From assembly GCF_014646135.1 (NCBI RefSeq), contig NZ_BMMW01000001.1, positions 1,505,570-1,569,569 on the forward strand: a stretch of DNA of 64,000 nucleotides, read 5' to 3'. Positions within the stretch are counted from its first letter, which is position 1, and each line of letters begins with the position of its first letter. The position numbers were made by a program, and so were the translations under genes. Shown one piece after another: positions 1 through 7,388 of the stretch. The notes beneath the pieces are model-generated. The model did not search any database, was not told the origin of the DNA, and worked only from the letters and a program-made list of their open reading frames with translations. The DNA comes from Nocardia camponoti. GTDB taxonomy: Bacteria; Actinomycetota; Actinomycetes; Mycobacteriales; Mycobacteriaceae.

Positions 1-220
1 CGACGATTCCGCGGCCACCGACTAACGCGCGTACGCTGGCTAGGACGCACCGACCCGCACCCGGGCGGTGACGTACCATCCCAGCGCGCTACCCCGCCTC
101 GTACAGACCTGCCCGGCCCGCGATCACATCGACGGCCCGGAGTAACGTGAAAGGTTGCCGGACGCACTAGCGCGTTCTCCCTTTCGCGCAGGTCAACCCG
201 CTTACGACCAAGGACCACGC

Positions 221-2062
221 ATGCCACCGCTTCGCTCACGCACAACCACCATCGGCCGCAATGCCGCGGGCGCGCGCTCGCTTTGGCGCGCGACCGGCAT
301 GACCGACTCCGATTTCGGCAAGCCGATCATCGCGATCGCGAACTCCTACACGCAGTTCGTTCCCGGTCACGTGCACCTCAAGAACATGGGCGAAATCGTC
401 GCCGAAGCGGTCGCTGCCGCCGGTGGCATCGCGCGTGAGTTCCACACCATCGCCGTCGATGACGGCATCGCGATGGGCCACGGCGGCATGCTGTACTCGC
501 TGCCTTCGCGCGAGATCATCGCCGACTCGGTCGAGTACATGGCCAACGCGCACACCGCCGACGCGCTGGTCTGTATCTCCAACTGCGACAAGATCACTCC
601 CGGCATGCTCAACGCCGCGATGCGCCTCAACATCCCCGCCGTTTTCGTTTCCGGTGGGCCGATGGAAGCGGGCAAGGCCGTGATCGTCGACGGTGTCGCC
701 CAGGCGCCGACCGACCTGATCACCGCGATTTCCGCGTCGGCGAACCAGGCCGTTTCCGACGAAGGCCTGAGCGAAGTTGAGCGGTCGGCGTGCCCGACGT
801 GCGGTTCGTGTTCGGGCATGTTCACCGCGAACTCGATGAACTGCCTCACCGAAGCGCTCGGTCTCGCGCTGCCCGGCAACGGGTCGACGCTGGCGACGCA
901 CGCTGCCCGTCGCGCGCTGTTCGAGCGGGCTGGCACGGTGATTGTCGACATCGCCAAGCGCTGGTACTCCGACGACGACGCGTCGGTGCTGCCGCGAAAT
1001 GTGGCTAACGCCAAGGCTTTCCGCAATGCGATGGCACTCGATGTCGCGATGGGCGGCTCGACCAACACCGTCCTGCACACCCTCGCCGCCGCCCAAGAAG
1101 GCGAGATCGACTTCGACCTGCAGACCATCGACGAGATCAGCCGTCGCGTGCCGTGCCTGTCGAAGGTGTCGCCGAACTCGGATTACCACATGGAAGACGT
1201 GCACCGCGCTGGCGGCATCCCCGCCATCCTCGGCGAGCTGCGTCGCGGTGGGCTCCTCGAAACCGACGTGACCACCGTCCACAACCCCGACTTCGAGAAC
1301 TACCTCGACACCTGGGACATCCGGTCGGGCAAGGCGTCGGATGAGGCGTTCGAACTGTTCGGTGCCGCGCCTGGCGGCGTGCGCACTGTTGAGCCGTTCT
1401 CCACGAATAACCGCTGGTCGTCGCTCGATACCGACGCCGAAGGCGGCTGCATCCGCGACATCGAACACGCCTACACCGTCGAAGGTGGCCTGTGCGTGCT
1501 GCGTGGCAACATCGCCGTCGACGGCGCGATCCTCAAGACCGCTGGCATCGACGAAGACCTGTTCACCTACGAGGGTCCGGCCGTTGTTCTTGAGTCGCAG
1601 GAAGACGCCGTTTCGGCGATCCTCGGCAAGAAGATCCAGCCCGGCGACGTTGTCGTCATCCGCTACGAAGGCCCCGCTGGCGGTCCCGGTATGCAGGAAA
1701 TGCTGCACCCGACCTCGTTCCTCAAGGGTCTTGGCCTCGGCAAGGTCTGCGCGCTGATCACCGACGGTCGCTTCTCCGGCGGTACGTCGGGCCTGTCGAT
1801 CGGCCACATCTCCCCCGAGGCCGCATCGGGTGGTGCTATCGGCCTGATCGAAAACGGCGACCGCATCCGCATCGACGTGCACACCCGCACCCTTGAGGTG
1901 CTGGTCGCCGATGATGTGCTGGCGGAACGCCGGTCGAAGATGGAAGCATCGGAACGCCCGTGGCAGCCGGTCAACCGGGAGCGCCCGGTGACGAACGCCC
2001 TGCGCGCCTACGCGGCATTGGCGACGTCGGCAGATAAGGGCGCGGTCCGCCGCCTGTTGTGA
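221..2062 (+). CDS. ilvD: Dihydroxy-acid dehydratase, long E. coli-type
   Basis: Converts 2,3-dihydroxy-isovalerate and -methylvalerate to the 2-oxo acids in valine and isoleucine synthesis (and supplies the leucine and pantothenate precursor) in the cytosol. The 613 residues match the roughly 616-residue enterobacterial form. Cluster ligands are visible: Cys122 in SNCDK and the cysteines of [13 protein letters not shown] near residues 188-199; [16 protein letters not shown] and the C-terminal [17 protein letters not shown] are all family signatures. The frame is open further upstream, but I chose ATG 221 because the protein then begins [14 protein letters not shown] as in homologues, with an AAGGA-like site about 9 bases before it. 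It looks monocistronic and is followed by a hairpin. Mycobacterial IlvD is usually the shorter type, so this longer form may be of separate origin (inference). Confidence 0.95.
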   Translation: MPPLRSRTTTIGRNAAGARSLWRATGMTDSDFGKPIIAIANSYTQFVPGHVHLKNMGEIVAEAVAAAGGIAREFHTIAVDDGIAMGHGGMLYSLPSREIIADSVEYMANAHTADALVCISNCDKITPGMLNAAMRLNIPAVFVSGGPMEAGKAVIVDGVAQAPTDLITAISASANQAVSDEGLSEVERSACPTCGSCSGMFTANSMNCLTEALGLALPGNGSTLATHAARRALFERAGTVIVDIAKRWYSDDDASVLPRNVANAKAFRNAMALDVAMGGSTNTVLHTLAAAQEGEIDFDLQTIDEISRRVPCLSKVSPNSDYHMEDVHRAGGIPAILGELRRGGLLETDVTTVHNPDFENYLDTWDIRSGKASDEAFELFGAAPGGVRTVEPFSTNNRWSSLDTDAEGGCIRDIEHAYTVEGGLCVLRGNIAVDGAILKTAGIDEDLFTYEGPAVVLESQEDAVSAILGKKIQPGDVVVIRYEGPAGGPGMQEMLHPTSFLKGLGLGKVCALITDGRFSGGTSGLSIGHISPEAASGGAIGLIENGDRIRIDVHTRTLEVLVADDVLAERRSKMEASERPWQPVNRERPVTNALRAYAALATSADKGAVRRLL

Positions 2063-2071
2063 TGCTGAACT

Positions 2072-2110
2072 GAAAGTGGGAGTCCCCCGACCGGGTGGAC
2101 GCCCACTTTC
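2072..2110 (+). terminator. Rho-independent-like terminator after ilvD
   Basis: A 9-bp stem (GAAAGTGGG at 2072-2080 with CCCACTTTC at 2102-2110) encloses an inner GTCC/GGAC pairing and is followed by GTTT. It begins 10 bases after the ilvD stop. Confidence 0.75.
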
Positions 2111-2186
2111 GTTTAATCGCCTGGCAGTCCCCACGCTTCAGCGAGTAACTCGAATGGCGGACAGTCCGGAGTGAGTGGATCCCGTA

Positions 2187-2612
2187 ATGGCTCAGCAAGG
2201 TGACTCTTCAGCGGTGGTCGAGGATGCGCTGTGTCGTTCCCAAAGCCCGCACGTTAGCGATCGAGTGGATGCCATACCAGTATTGGCCCAGCACCTAGCA
2301 GAGCCCGCCGTTCTTGGTCGGCTTAGCTCCATGCTTCACGATCACAATGTCACCGTTATGGTTGACGCCGCCGAAGCGCTGGCAAGGCACGGCGGAAAAG
2401 CGGGGTTGCGGGCCATTGCAATAGAGATTGGTCGCACTGAGGATGACCCCGACGCGGACTACCTTATGTACAAGATTGAGGAACTTGAGGCGTTGGGCGA
2501 AGTCCCTGTGCTCGAAACATTGCGGGAATTCGACGCACGACGCGAGCCTGCCGATTTCTCTCGCGGGCTGGCCAGCATCGAACACTATATGGGGCACCAC
2601 AATCCGCAGTAG
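2187..2612 (+). CDS. Small HEAT-repeat-like helical protein, unknown function
   Basis: About 141 residues, soluble, with no signal peptide. The pattern of paired amphipathic helices (for example DAAEALARHGGKAGLRAIA and YLMYKIEELEALG) is that of two or three HEAT/PBS-lyase repeats, which normally mediate protein-protein contacts. No catalytic motif is visible. The start is uncertain: GTG 2175 lies 3 bases after a GGAG and ATG 2187 lies 15 bases after it; I list the ATG. The gene is less GC-rich than its neighbours and stands alone between the ilvD terminator and a convergent operon, which suggests a recent arrival. Small HEAT proteins of this size are sometimes immunity proteins, but no toxin is adjacent, so I leave the function open. 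Confidence 0.65.
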   Translation: MAQQGDSSAVVEDALCRSQSPHVSDRVDAIPVLAQHLAEPAVLGRLSSMLHDHNVTVMVDAAEALARHGGKAGLRAIAIEIGRTEDDPDADYLMYKIEELEALGEVPVLETLREFDARREPADFSRGLASIEHYMGHHNPQ

Positions 2613-2632
2613 CAGCCAGCCAGCGCACAGCA

Positions 2633-3646
2633 TCAGCTGTCAGACAACCCCCACGCCTCAGCCAGTAACTCGAAGGAGCGGGTGCGTAGGTGGGGTTCGT
2701 GGGTGTAAGTCGTGATGATGAATTCGTCGGCCATCAGGTCGGCGGTTAGTGCCTCTAGCTGGCGGACAACGGTTTCCGGGGAACCGACCGCGCGTACCTG
2801 TTGGAAGTCCTCGATGAACGGGATCACGTTCGGGTCGACTACCGCGCCCAAGTCGGAAACCGGGGGCGGCAGGGGGCCTCGGCGACCGCTCGCGATGCCC
2901 GCTGCCAACTGCTGGGTGGTCGTGAACAAGTAGCGGGCCTCCTCGTCGGTCGGCGCGACCATCACGTTCACCCCGACCATCGCGTACGGCTCGCTGATCT
3001 CCGTCGTCACGAACTGCGTCGAAAAGCGCGACCGGTACAGCTGCAACGCCTGGTGACGCATGCGCGGCGCGAAGTGCGACGCGAACGCGAACGGCAGGCC
3101 GAGGTGCGCGGCGACGGCAGCACCGTCGAGGCTTGAGCCCAACATCCACAGCGTCACGTCGGCACCTTCGCCCGGCCACGCGCGCACCCCACGCGACCGG
3201 GTTGAGCCGGTGAAGTAACCGTGCAGTTCAACAACATCGTCGACGAAGGTGTCGGTCGCGGCGGCCCCGCGACGCAACGCCGCCGCCGTCACCGGGTCGG
3301 TCCCGGGTGCGCGGCCGAGCCCCAAATCGATTCTGTCGCCATAGATTTCGGCGAGCGTGCCGTAGTACTCGGCCACCATCAGCGGACTGTGATTGGGCAA
3401 CATCACGCCACCGGACCCGAGTCGAATGCGACTGGTGTGCTCGGCCGCGCGCCCGATCAGCAACGACGTCGCCGACGACGCGAACGTTGGCACGTTGTGG
3501 TGTTCGGCGTACCAATACCGGTGGTAGCCAAGCGAATCGGCGACGATCGCCATCTCAACCGACTCGTTCAACGCGGTATGCAGGTCGGTGCCCGATGCGA
3601 CCGGAACCAAATCGAGGATGGACAACGGAACACGGGACGCGTTCAT
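2633..3646 (-). CDS. Luciferase-like FMN-dependent monooxygenase (LLM, MsnO8-like)
   Basis: A 337-residue bacterial-luciferase-superfamily TIM barrel expected to oxidise an unknown small substrate with reduced flavin and O2. The N-terminus has SILDLVPVASG, then the YWYAEHHN motif and GVMLPNHSPLMVAEYYGTL, then DLGLGRAPGTDP, all typical of the MsnO8 subgroup. Start ATG 3646 overlaps the stop of the upstream MFS gene by four bases (ATGA), so translation is probably coupled. With DoxX and the transporter it forms a three-gene run; an oxygenase next to an exporter suggests detoxification or secretion of an oxidised compound, but the substrate cannot be read from sequence. Confidence 0.88.
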   Translation of the reverse strand: MNASRVPLSILDLVPVASGTDLHTALNESVEMAIVADSLGYHRYWYAEHHNVPTFASSATSLLIGRAAEHTSRIRLGSGGVMLPNHSPLMVAEYYGTLAEIYGDRIDLGLGRAPGTDPVTAAALRRGAAATDTFVDDVVELHGYFTGSTRSRGVRAWPGEGADVTLWMLGSSLDGAAVAAHLGLPFAFASHFAPRMRHQALQLYRSRFSTQFVTTEISEPYAMVGVNVMVAPTDEEARYLFTTTQQLAAGIASGRRGPLPPPVSDLGAVVDPNVIPFIEDFQQVRAVGSPETVVRQLEALTADLMADEFIITTYTHEPHLRTRSFELLAEAWGLSDS

Positions 3647-4851
3647 GCGGTGACGCCCTTCTGTGTGTGTTGGGCACGCTGAGCGGCAAGCGCGGCGACC
3701 ACAACGACGATGACTTCGATGACGCCGTACACGACAAAAGTGGAACGAAGGTGCCAGTGTTGCGCGGCAAGTCCCGCGAGCACCGCGGGCACGCTGAACG
3801 CGGTGTAGGCCACCGCGAAGGTGAGGGCGAAGGTTTTCGCACGGTCGCGCGCTGCGGTCGCGGCGGCGATGGTCGCCATGGTGAGCGAGAACGTGATCCC
3901 GAAGCCAGCACCGGCGAGCACCGAGGCGACCAGGTAAAGCGCCAACGATTTCGTCAGCACAGCGACGATCGTCAGCGCGACACCAACGCCGAGCATCCCG
4001 AAGCCGGTGAGCCTGCGTGTCGTCGGGTGCAGTCGAGCGGCGGCCAGCGTCGCCAAGGGTGCGGGCGCGAAGAAGCTGGCCAGAATCAGGCCGACGACGA
4101 AGTGGTTGTGCACGTCGAGCAGTTCCTGCAGCATCGACGGACCGAGCGACAGGTACAGCCCGCACGGCGCCCACGTCGCGAGGAGGGCGGGCACGATCGC
4201 GATGAACATCGGTCGCGCCTTTTCCGGGACGCCAACGCGCGGGCGCAGCGCGTCAAGCAGCGGCTCGCTGCGCGCCTGCGCACGCTGGGCGCGCGGCAAC
4301 GCGGCCAGCGCGAGAATGAGCACCAGATAACACGCGAACAGCACCCAGTAGATGAGGTACCGAGGCCACGGCGCGTACTGCACCAACGCCCCCGCAACCG
4401 CGGCGCCGAGCGCCAACCCCACGGGCGACGCGCCGCCCGAAACAACCGACCCGATCTGCGGATTGGGTTGCAAATCAACGATCATCGCCGTTGCCGCGCC
4501 CGTGCACACGCCGGTGGCGATGCCTTGGACAACACGCGCCGCGATCAGCCCAGACACGTCACTGGCGTGGATGAACAGCAACATCGACACCGCAAGCACG
4601 AGCAGTCCACCGATGAGCACCGGCCGCCGACCGATCACGTCGGGTAGCGAACCAAGCAGCAGCATCGCGACCACCAACGCGACGACATACACCGCGAAAA
4701 TGACCGTCAGCGTGAAGGCCGAAAACCCCCACGCCTGCTGATACACCGGATACAGCGGCGACGGTGCCGCCGCTGCCGCCAGCAGAAACACCATGGTTAA
4801 CCCGGCGACTACGAAGCCCGCAGAGCGTGGCAAGAAGCCGGGAAAGGGCAT
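3643..4851 (-). CDS. MFS transporter
   Basis: 402 residues with about 12 hydrophobic segments in a major-facilitator layout. The loop GSLPDVIGRRPVLIGG around residues 66-81 is the conserved MFS inter-helix motif (GxLaDrxGRR), and a second, degenerate one lies in the C-terminal half (LHPTTRRLTGFGMLG). It is expected in the cytoplasmic membrane as a proton-coupled exporter. It starts 7 bases after the DoxX gene stop and overlaps the downstream monooxygenase start. The substrate is unknown; co-expression with the flavin monooxygenase suggests export of its product or substrate. Confidence 0.87.
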   Translation of the reverse strand: MPFPGFLPRSAGFVVAGLTMVFLLAAAAAPSPLYPVYQQAWGFSAFTLTVIFAVYVVALVVAMLLLGSLPDVIGRRPVLIGGLLVLAVSMLLFIHASDVSGLIAARVVQGIATGVCTGAATAMIVDLQPNPQIGSVVSGGASPVGLALGAAVAGALVQYAPWPRYLIYWVLFACYLVLILALAALPRAQRAQARSEPLLDALRPRVGVPEKARPMFIAIVPALLATWAPCGLYLSLGPSMLQELLDVHNHFVVGLILASFFAPAPLATLAAARLHPTTRRLTGFGMLGVGVALTIVAVLTKSLALYLVASVLAGAGFGITFSLTMATIAAATAARDRAKTFALTFAVAYTAFSVPAVLAGLAAQHWHLRSTFVVYGVIEVIVVVVAALAAQRAQHTQKGVTA

Positions 4852-4857
4852 CAGGCG

Positions 4858-5793
4858 CTAAGTGGTCTTGGCGTCAAAGGGGCCGATGCCTTGCAACGGG
4901 TTGCCCCCGTGCAAGAACAGGTACGTCGCGATTGCCGCCGCAACGGCAAGCACCAAGATCAGCACCGAACCCCAGCCCGGGCGGGTTGCCCAGCCGCGAG
5001 CACGGTCGATAGACAGGCGGCCTGGGCCGGTGAACAGAATCGCCACGAGCACTCCGCTCAGCACCGACTCGTATTCGGTGCCCGTTTTCGTCGCCATGTT
5101 GTATTGGAAGCCCGGCAGCATGCCCTGCTTCCACATCCACGCGCCGAGGATGGTCGACAGCAGCGCGCCCGCGGCAAGTGGTGTCGCGAGGCCGAGCACG
5201 AGCAGGATGCCGCCGCCCAGCTCGCCCGCGATCAGCAGCGCCGCCGACAGCGACGGGTAATCCCAGCCGCCGCCTTCCATCATGGCCTTCGTGCCGTCGA
5301 TGCCGGGGCCGTGGAACCACCCAGCCAGCTTTTGCAGGCCGTGGTAGATGAACGTCCCGCCGATGACGAGTCGAAGGATCAGGAGGCCGAAATCTAGTGT
5401 GCCCCTGCGGGTTTCGCGGGTTCGACGTTGCAGGGTCGCGGTACTCGACGTGGTCGCGGCCGCTGGCGGGATCGAAGCGTAGGAGTACTGGCCGCCAGTG
5501 TCAGACTTCGACCCGGAACTGGTCGAATCCGTTGCGCCGACCGCCGCAGTGGCGGGAGTGCCAGCCGCACCAGACTTGGCCGACGGGACATCGTCGGGAT
5601 CAAGTCCCAGGTCATCATCGGTGCGCGGCACGTTCTTCGATGTGCTGATCTGCTGCGTCGGCGAGTCGAATGGGCTTGTCACCGGCTTGCCGGTCGACGA
5701 TGCGGGCGGCACGGGGGTTGGCGCGCCGGACGCGCTCGACTTGGGCTGAGCAGACTCCGACGGGTCACTCGACTTGTCAGTCACCAGTCCCAC
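4858..5793 (-). CDS. DoxX-family membrane protein with long disordered N-terminus (Rv3005c-like)
   Basis: 311 residues. Residues 1-125 are Ser/Thr/Pro/Asp-rich and apparently unstructured; from about 130 on there are four hydrophobic segments with the DoxX signature LRLVIGGTFIYHGLQKLAG and LLIAGELGGGILLVLGLATP. In M. tuberculosis the DoxX protein Rv3005c forms a membrane oxidoreductase complex with SodA and the sulfurtransferase SseA for redox and thiol defence (established for that protein). The divergent lppZ neighbour reproduces the Rv3005c-Rv3006 pair, which supports orthology. The gene leads the DoxX-MFS-monooxygenase run. The 83-bp gap to lppZ should hold divergent promoters. Confidence 0.85.
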   Translation of the reverse strand: MGLVTDKSSDPSESAQPKSSASGAPTPVPPASSTGKPVTSPFDSPTQQISTSKNVPRTDDDLGLDPDDVPSAKSGAAGTPATAAVGATDSTSSGSKSDTGGQYSYASIPPAAATTSSTATLQRRTRETRRGTLDFGLLILRLVIGGTFIYHGLQKLAGWFHGPGIDGTKAMMEGGGWDYPSLSAALLIAGELGGGILLVLGLATPLAAGALLSTILGAWMWKQGMLPGFQYNMATKTGTEYESVLSGVLVAILFTGPGRLSIDRARGWATRPGWGSVLILVLAVAAAIATYLFLHGGNPLQGIGPFDAKTT

Positions 5794-5876
5794 CTTAGAA
5801 CTCCGTGCCCGAGATGGGGAGGGCTTAGTTTGATCAGGCGTGTCCGGCCCGGTCGCGTGCCGGTAACGTCTTGGCT

Positions 5877-7004
5877 ATGAGTTCGGGAATAGCGGGCCGG
5901 GTGGCAATCGGGATCGCACTCGGGGCCGTGTTGGTTGCGGGGTCGGCGTGCGCGCGATTCGATGAGTCAGCGTCGAGCCCGTTCACCACCGAACCGTCGA
6001 TTGGTGGGGCGGCGCCGAAGAAACCCGACGAATCGCCGCAGCAGGCACCGCCGCGCCCGACCGGTCCGTGCATCGACCCCGACCCGATGGTGGTCGGCAC
6101 CTGCCTCGACTCCGCGGGCGGACTTGTCGGCACCGGCAACGGCGCGTACGTCGCCGAGCGCCGCACCGGACGCATCGTTGAAGTCACCGCCGTTGACGAG
6201 AGCACGCCGCAGCCAGCGCCCGTGGAAATCGCGAGCATCCCCGTCGACGCGGCGGGTGACGGCGGCCTGTCCGACATCGCGCTGTCGCCGTCGTTTGCCG
6301 AAGACGGGTTGATGTATGCCTACGTCACCACGCCGAGCGACAACCGCGTCGTGCGAATTAGCAAGGGCGGCACGGCGAAACCGATCCTCACGGGAATCCC
6401 GAAGGGCGCCAACGGAAATCGCGGCGCGTTGGAATGGATCAGCCCGACGCAGCTGATGATCCTGACTGGCGACGCCGGAAACCCTTCCGCCGCAACAGAT
6501 CCCGGCTCGCTTGGCGGCAAGGTGTTGAAACTGGAAAACCCGTCCTCGGGGACTAACACCCCGACGGTCGTCGCATCGGGCATCGGCACCGCGGGCGACA
6601 TTTGCCGCGACGCCAAGGACGGCATGTGGGTCACCGACCGCACCGCCGCCGAAGACCGTATCCAGCACCTCAGCGCCGACGGCACGTTGAGCGTGGCGTG
6701 GACGTGGCCGGACAAGCCGGGCGTCGGCGGTTGCGCGGCAACGGGTGATGGCGTCGGCGTCGCCTTGAGCGAGGGCAAGGCATTGGCCGCTTTGGCCGCC
6801 GACCCAACCACGTTCGCCGTAACGACAGCCCCGACCCTGATGTCGCAGGACAAGTACGGCAAACTCCTGGGCGCAACCCCGGGCGCCGACGGCAGCATTT
6901 GGGTGACGACGATCAACAAAACCGACGGTGCCCCAGGGGAATTCGACGACCGCGTAGTCCGCATCCCGCCGCCGGGTGGCGGTGGTGGCGAGGGTCACGA
7001 CTAG
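5877..7004 (+). CDS. lppZ: LppZ-like lipoprotein, glucose/sorbosone-dehydrogenase-type beta-propeller
   Basis: 375 residues. An N-terminal lipoprotein signal ends in a lipobox (VAGSAC, Cys near residue 27), so the protein is predicted to be tethered to the outer face of the membrane. The rest is a PQQ/NHL-type propeller resembling glucose/sorbosone dehydrogenases: GDGGLSDIALSPSF, LMYAYVT, LEWISPTQLMILTGDAG and LGGKVLKL. ATG 5877 is chosen over TTG 5871. Position and divergence from the DoxX gene match M. tuberculosis lppZ (Rv3006). The enzyme substrate of LppZ is unknown. The C-terminus ends in a Gly-rich tail. Downstream begins the accessory island. Confidence 0.85.
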   Translation: MSSGIAGRVAIGIALGAVLVAGSACARFDESASSPFTTEPSIGGAAPKKPDESPQQAPPRPTGPCIDPDPMVVGTCLDSAGGLVGTGNGAYVAERRTGRIVEVTAVDESTPQPAPVEIASIPVDAAGDGGLSDIALSPSFAEDGLMYAYVTTPSDNRVVRISKGGTAKPILTGIPKGANGNRGALEWISPTQLMILTGDAGNPSAATDPGSLGGKVLKLENPSSGTNTPTVVASGIGTAGDICRDAKDGMWVTDRTAAEDRIQHLSADGTLSVAWTWPDKPGVGGCAATGDGVGVALSEGKALAALAADPTTFAVTTAPTLMSQDKYGKLLGATPGADGSIWVTTINKTDGAPGEFDDRVVRIPPPGGGGGEGHD

Positions 7005-7056
7005 GTACTCAGCGGAGTACGTCCGAGCAGGTGGGGCCGAGGCGAAGGGCGTATAC

Positions 7057-7269
7057 GTGACTACCGCAGAGATGCTTCGGGCCGAAGGACGGGCCGAAGG
7101 ACGCCTTGAAGGCGAAGCCGCTGGCCTCATTCGACTGCTGCAAGCCAAGTTCGGAGACGCTAGCGCCGCCGTCCACGACATGATTCGTCGGGCATCGATC
7201 GTGCAGATCCGCGAATGGACAGTCGCACTTCTTAGCGCCAATACGCTGGACGAACTCGGCATCCGCTAG
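7057..7269 (+). pseudogene. C-terminal remnant of an Rpn/PD-(D/E)XK transposase-like protein
   Basis: The frame encodes a tail of the kind AEMLRAEGRAEGRLEGEA followed by a helical segment ending LDELGIR. Repeated (R/A)EGR units followed by a RFG/KFG helix are characteristic of the C-terminus of Rpn-family (recombination-promoting nuclease/transposase) and DUF4351 proteins. The N-terminal nuclease domain, usually over 200 residues, is absent: the frame only extends back into lppZ. I read it as debris from an older mobile or duplicated gene at the left edge of the island. GTG 7057 is the most plausible start if anything is still made. Confidence 0.6.
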
Positions 7270-7370
7270 TCCGCCGAGCCAGTGCCCACACGCTCGTCGT
7301 CGGCGTGACCTTGTCACTTCGGTGCGGCCGAACGACTAGCCTCGCTCCCCTGCTTTTGTCAGTGGGCTCC

Positions 7371-7388
7371 GATAATGTGAATCGCGTT
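7371..7388 (+). promoter_or_regulatory. Candidate -10 element for hsdR
   Basis: GATAAT at 7371-7376 lies 12 bases before the chosen hsdR ATG. No convincing Shine-Dalgarno sequence precedes that ATG, so a very short leader is plausible, as is common in actinobacteria. No good -35 is visible. Confidence 0.3.

Noticed and set aside
2..25. Possible last codons (ending ATD and stop) of a gene entering from the left edge
   Set aside because: Only seven codons are visible, too few to support a gene.
236..2134. Long open frame (over 600 codons) antisense to ilvD
   Set aside because: It mirrors the ilvD codons, is rich in Arg/Asp/Gly/Val with no recognisable motif, and ilvD on the other strand is unmistakable; a high-GC shadow.
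3307..4647. Plus-strand open frame of 446 codons opposite the monooxygenase and MFS genes
   Set aside because: Arg/His/Gln-rich composition with no domain; the minus-strand proteins have clear families.
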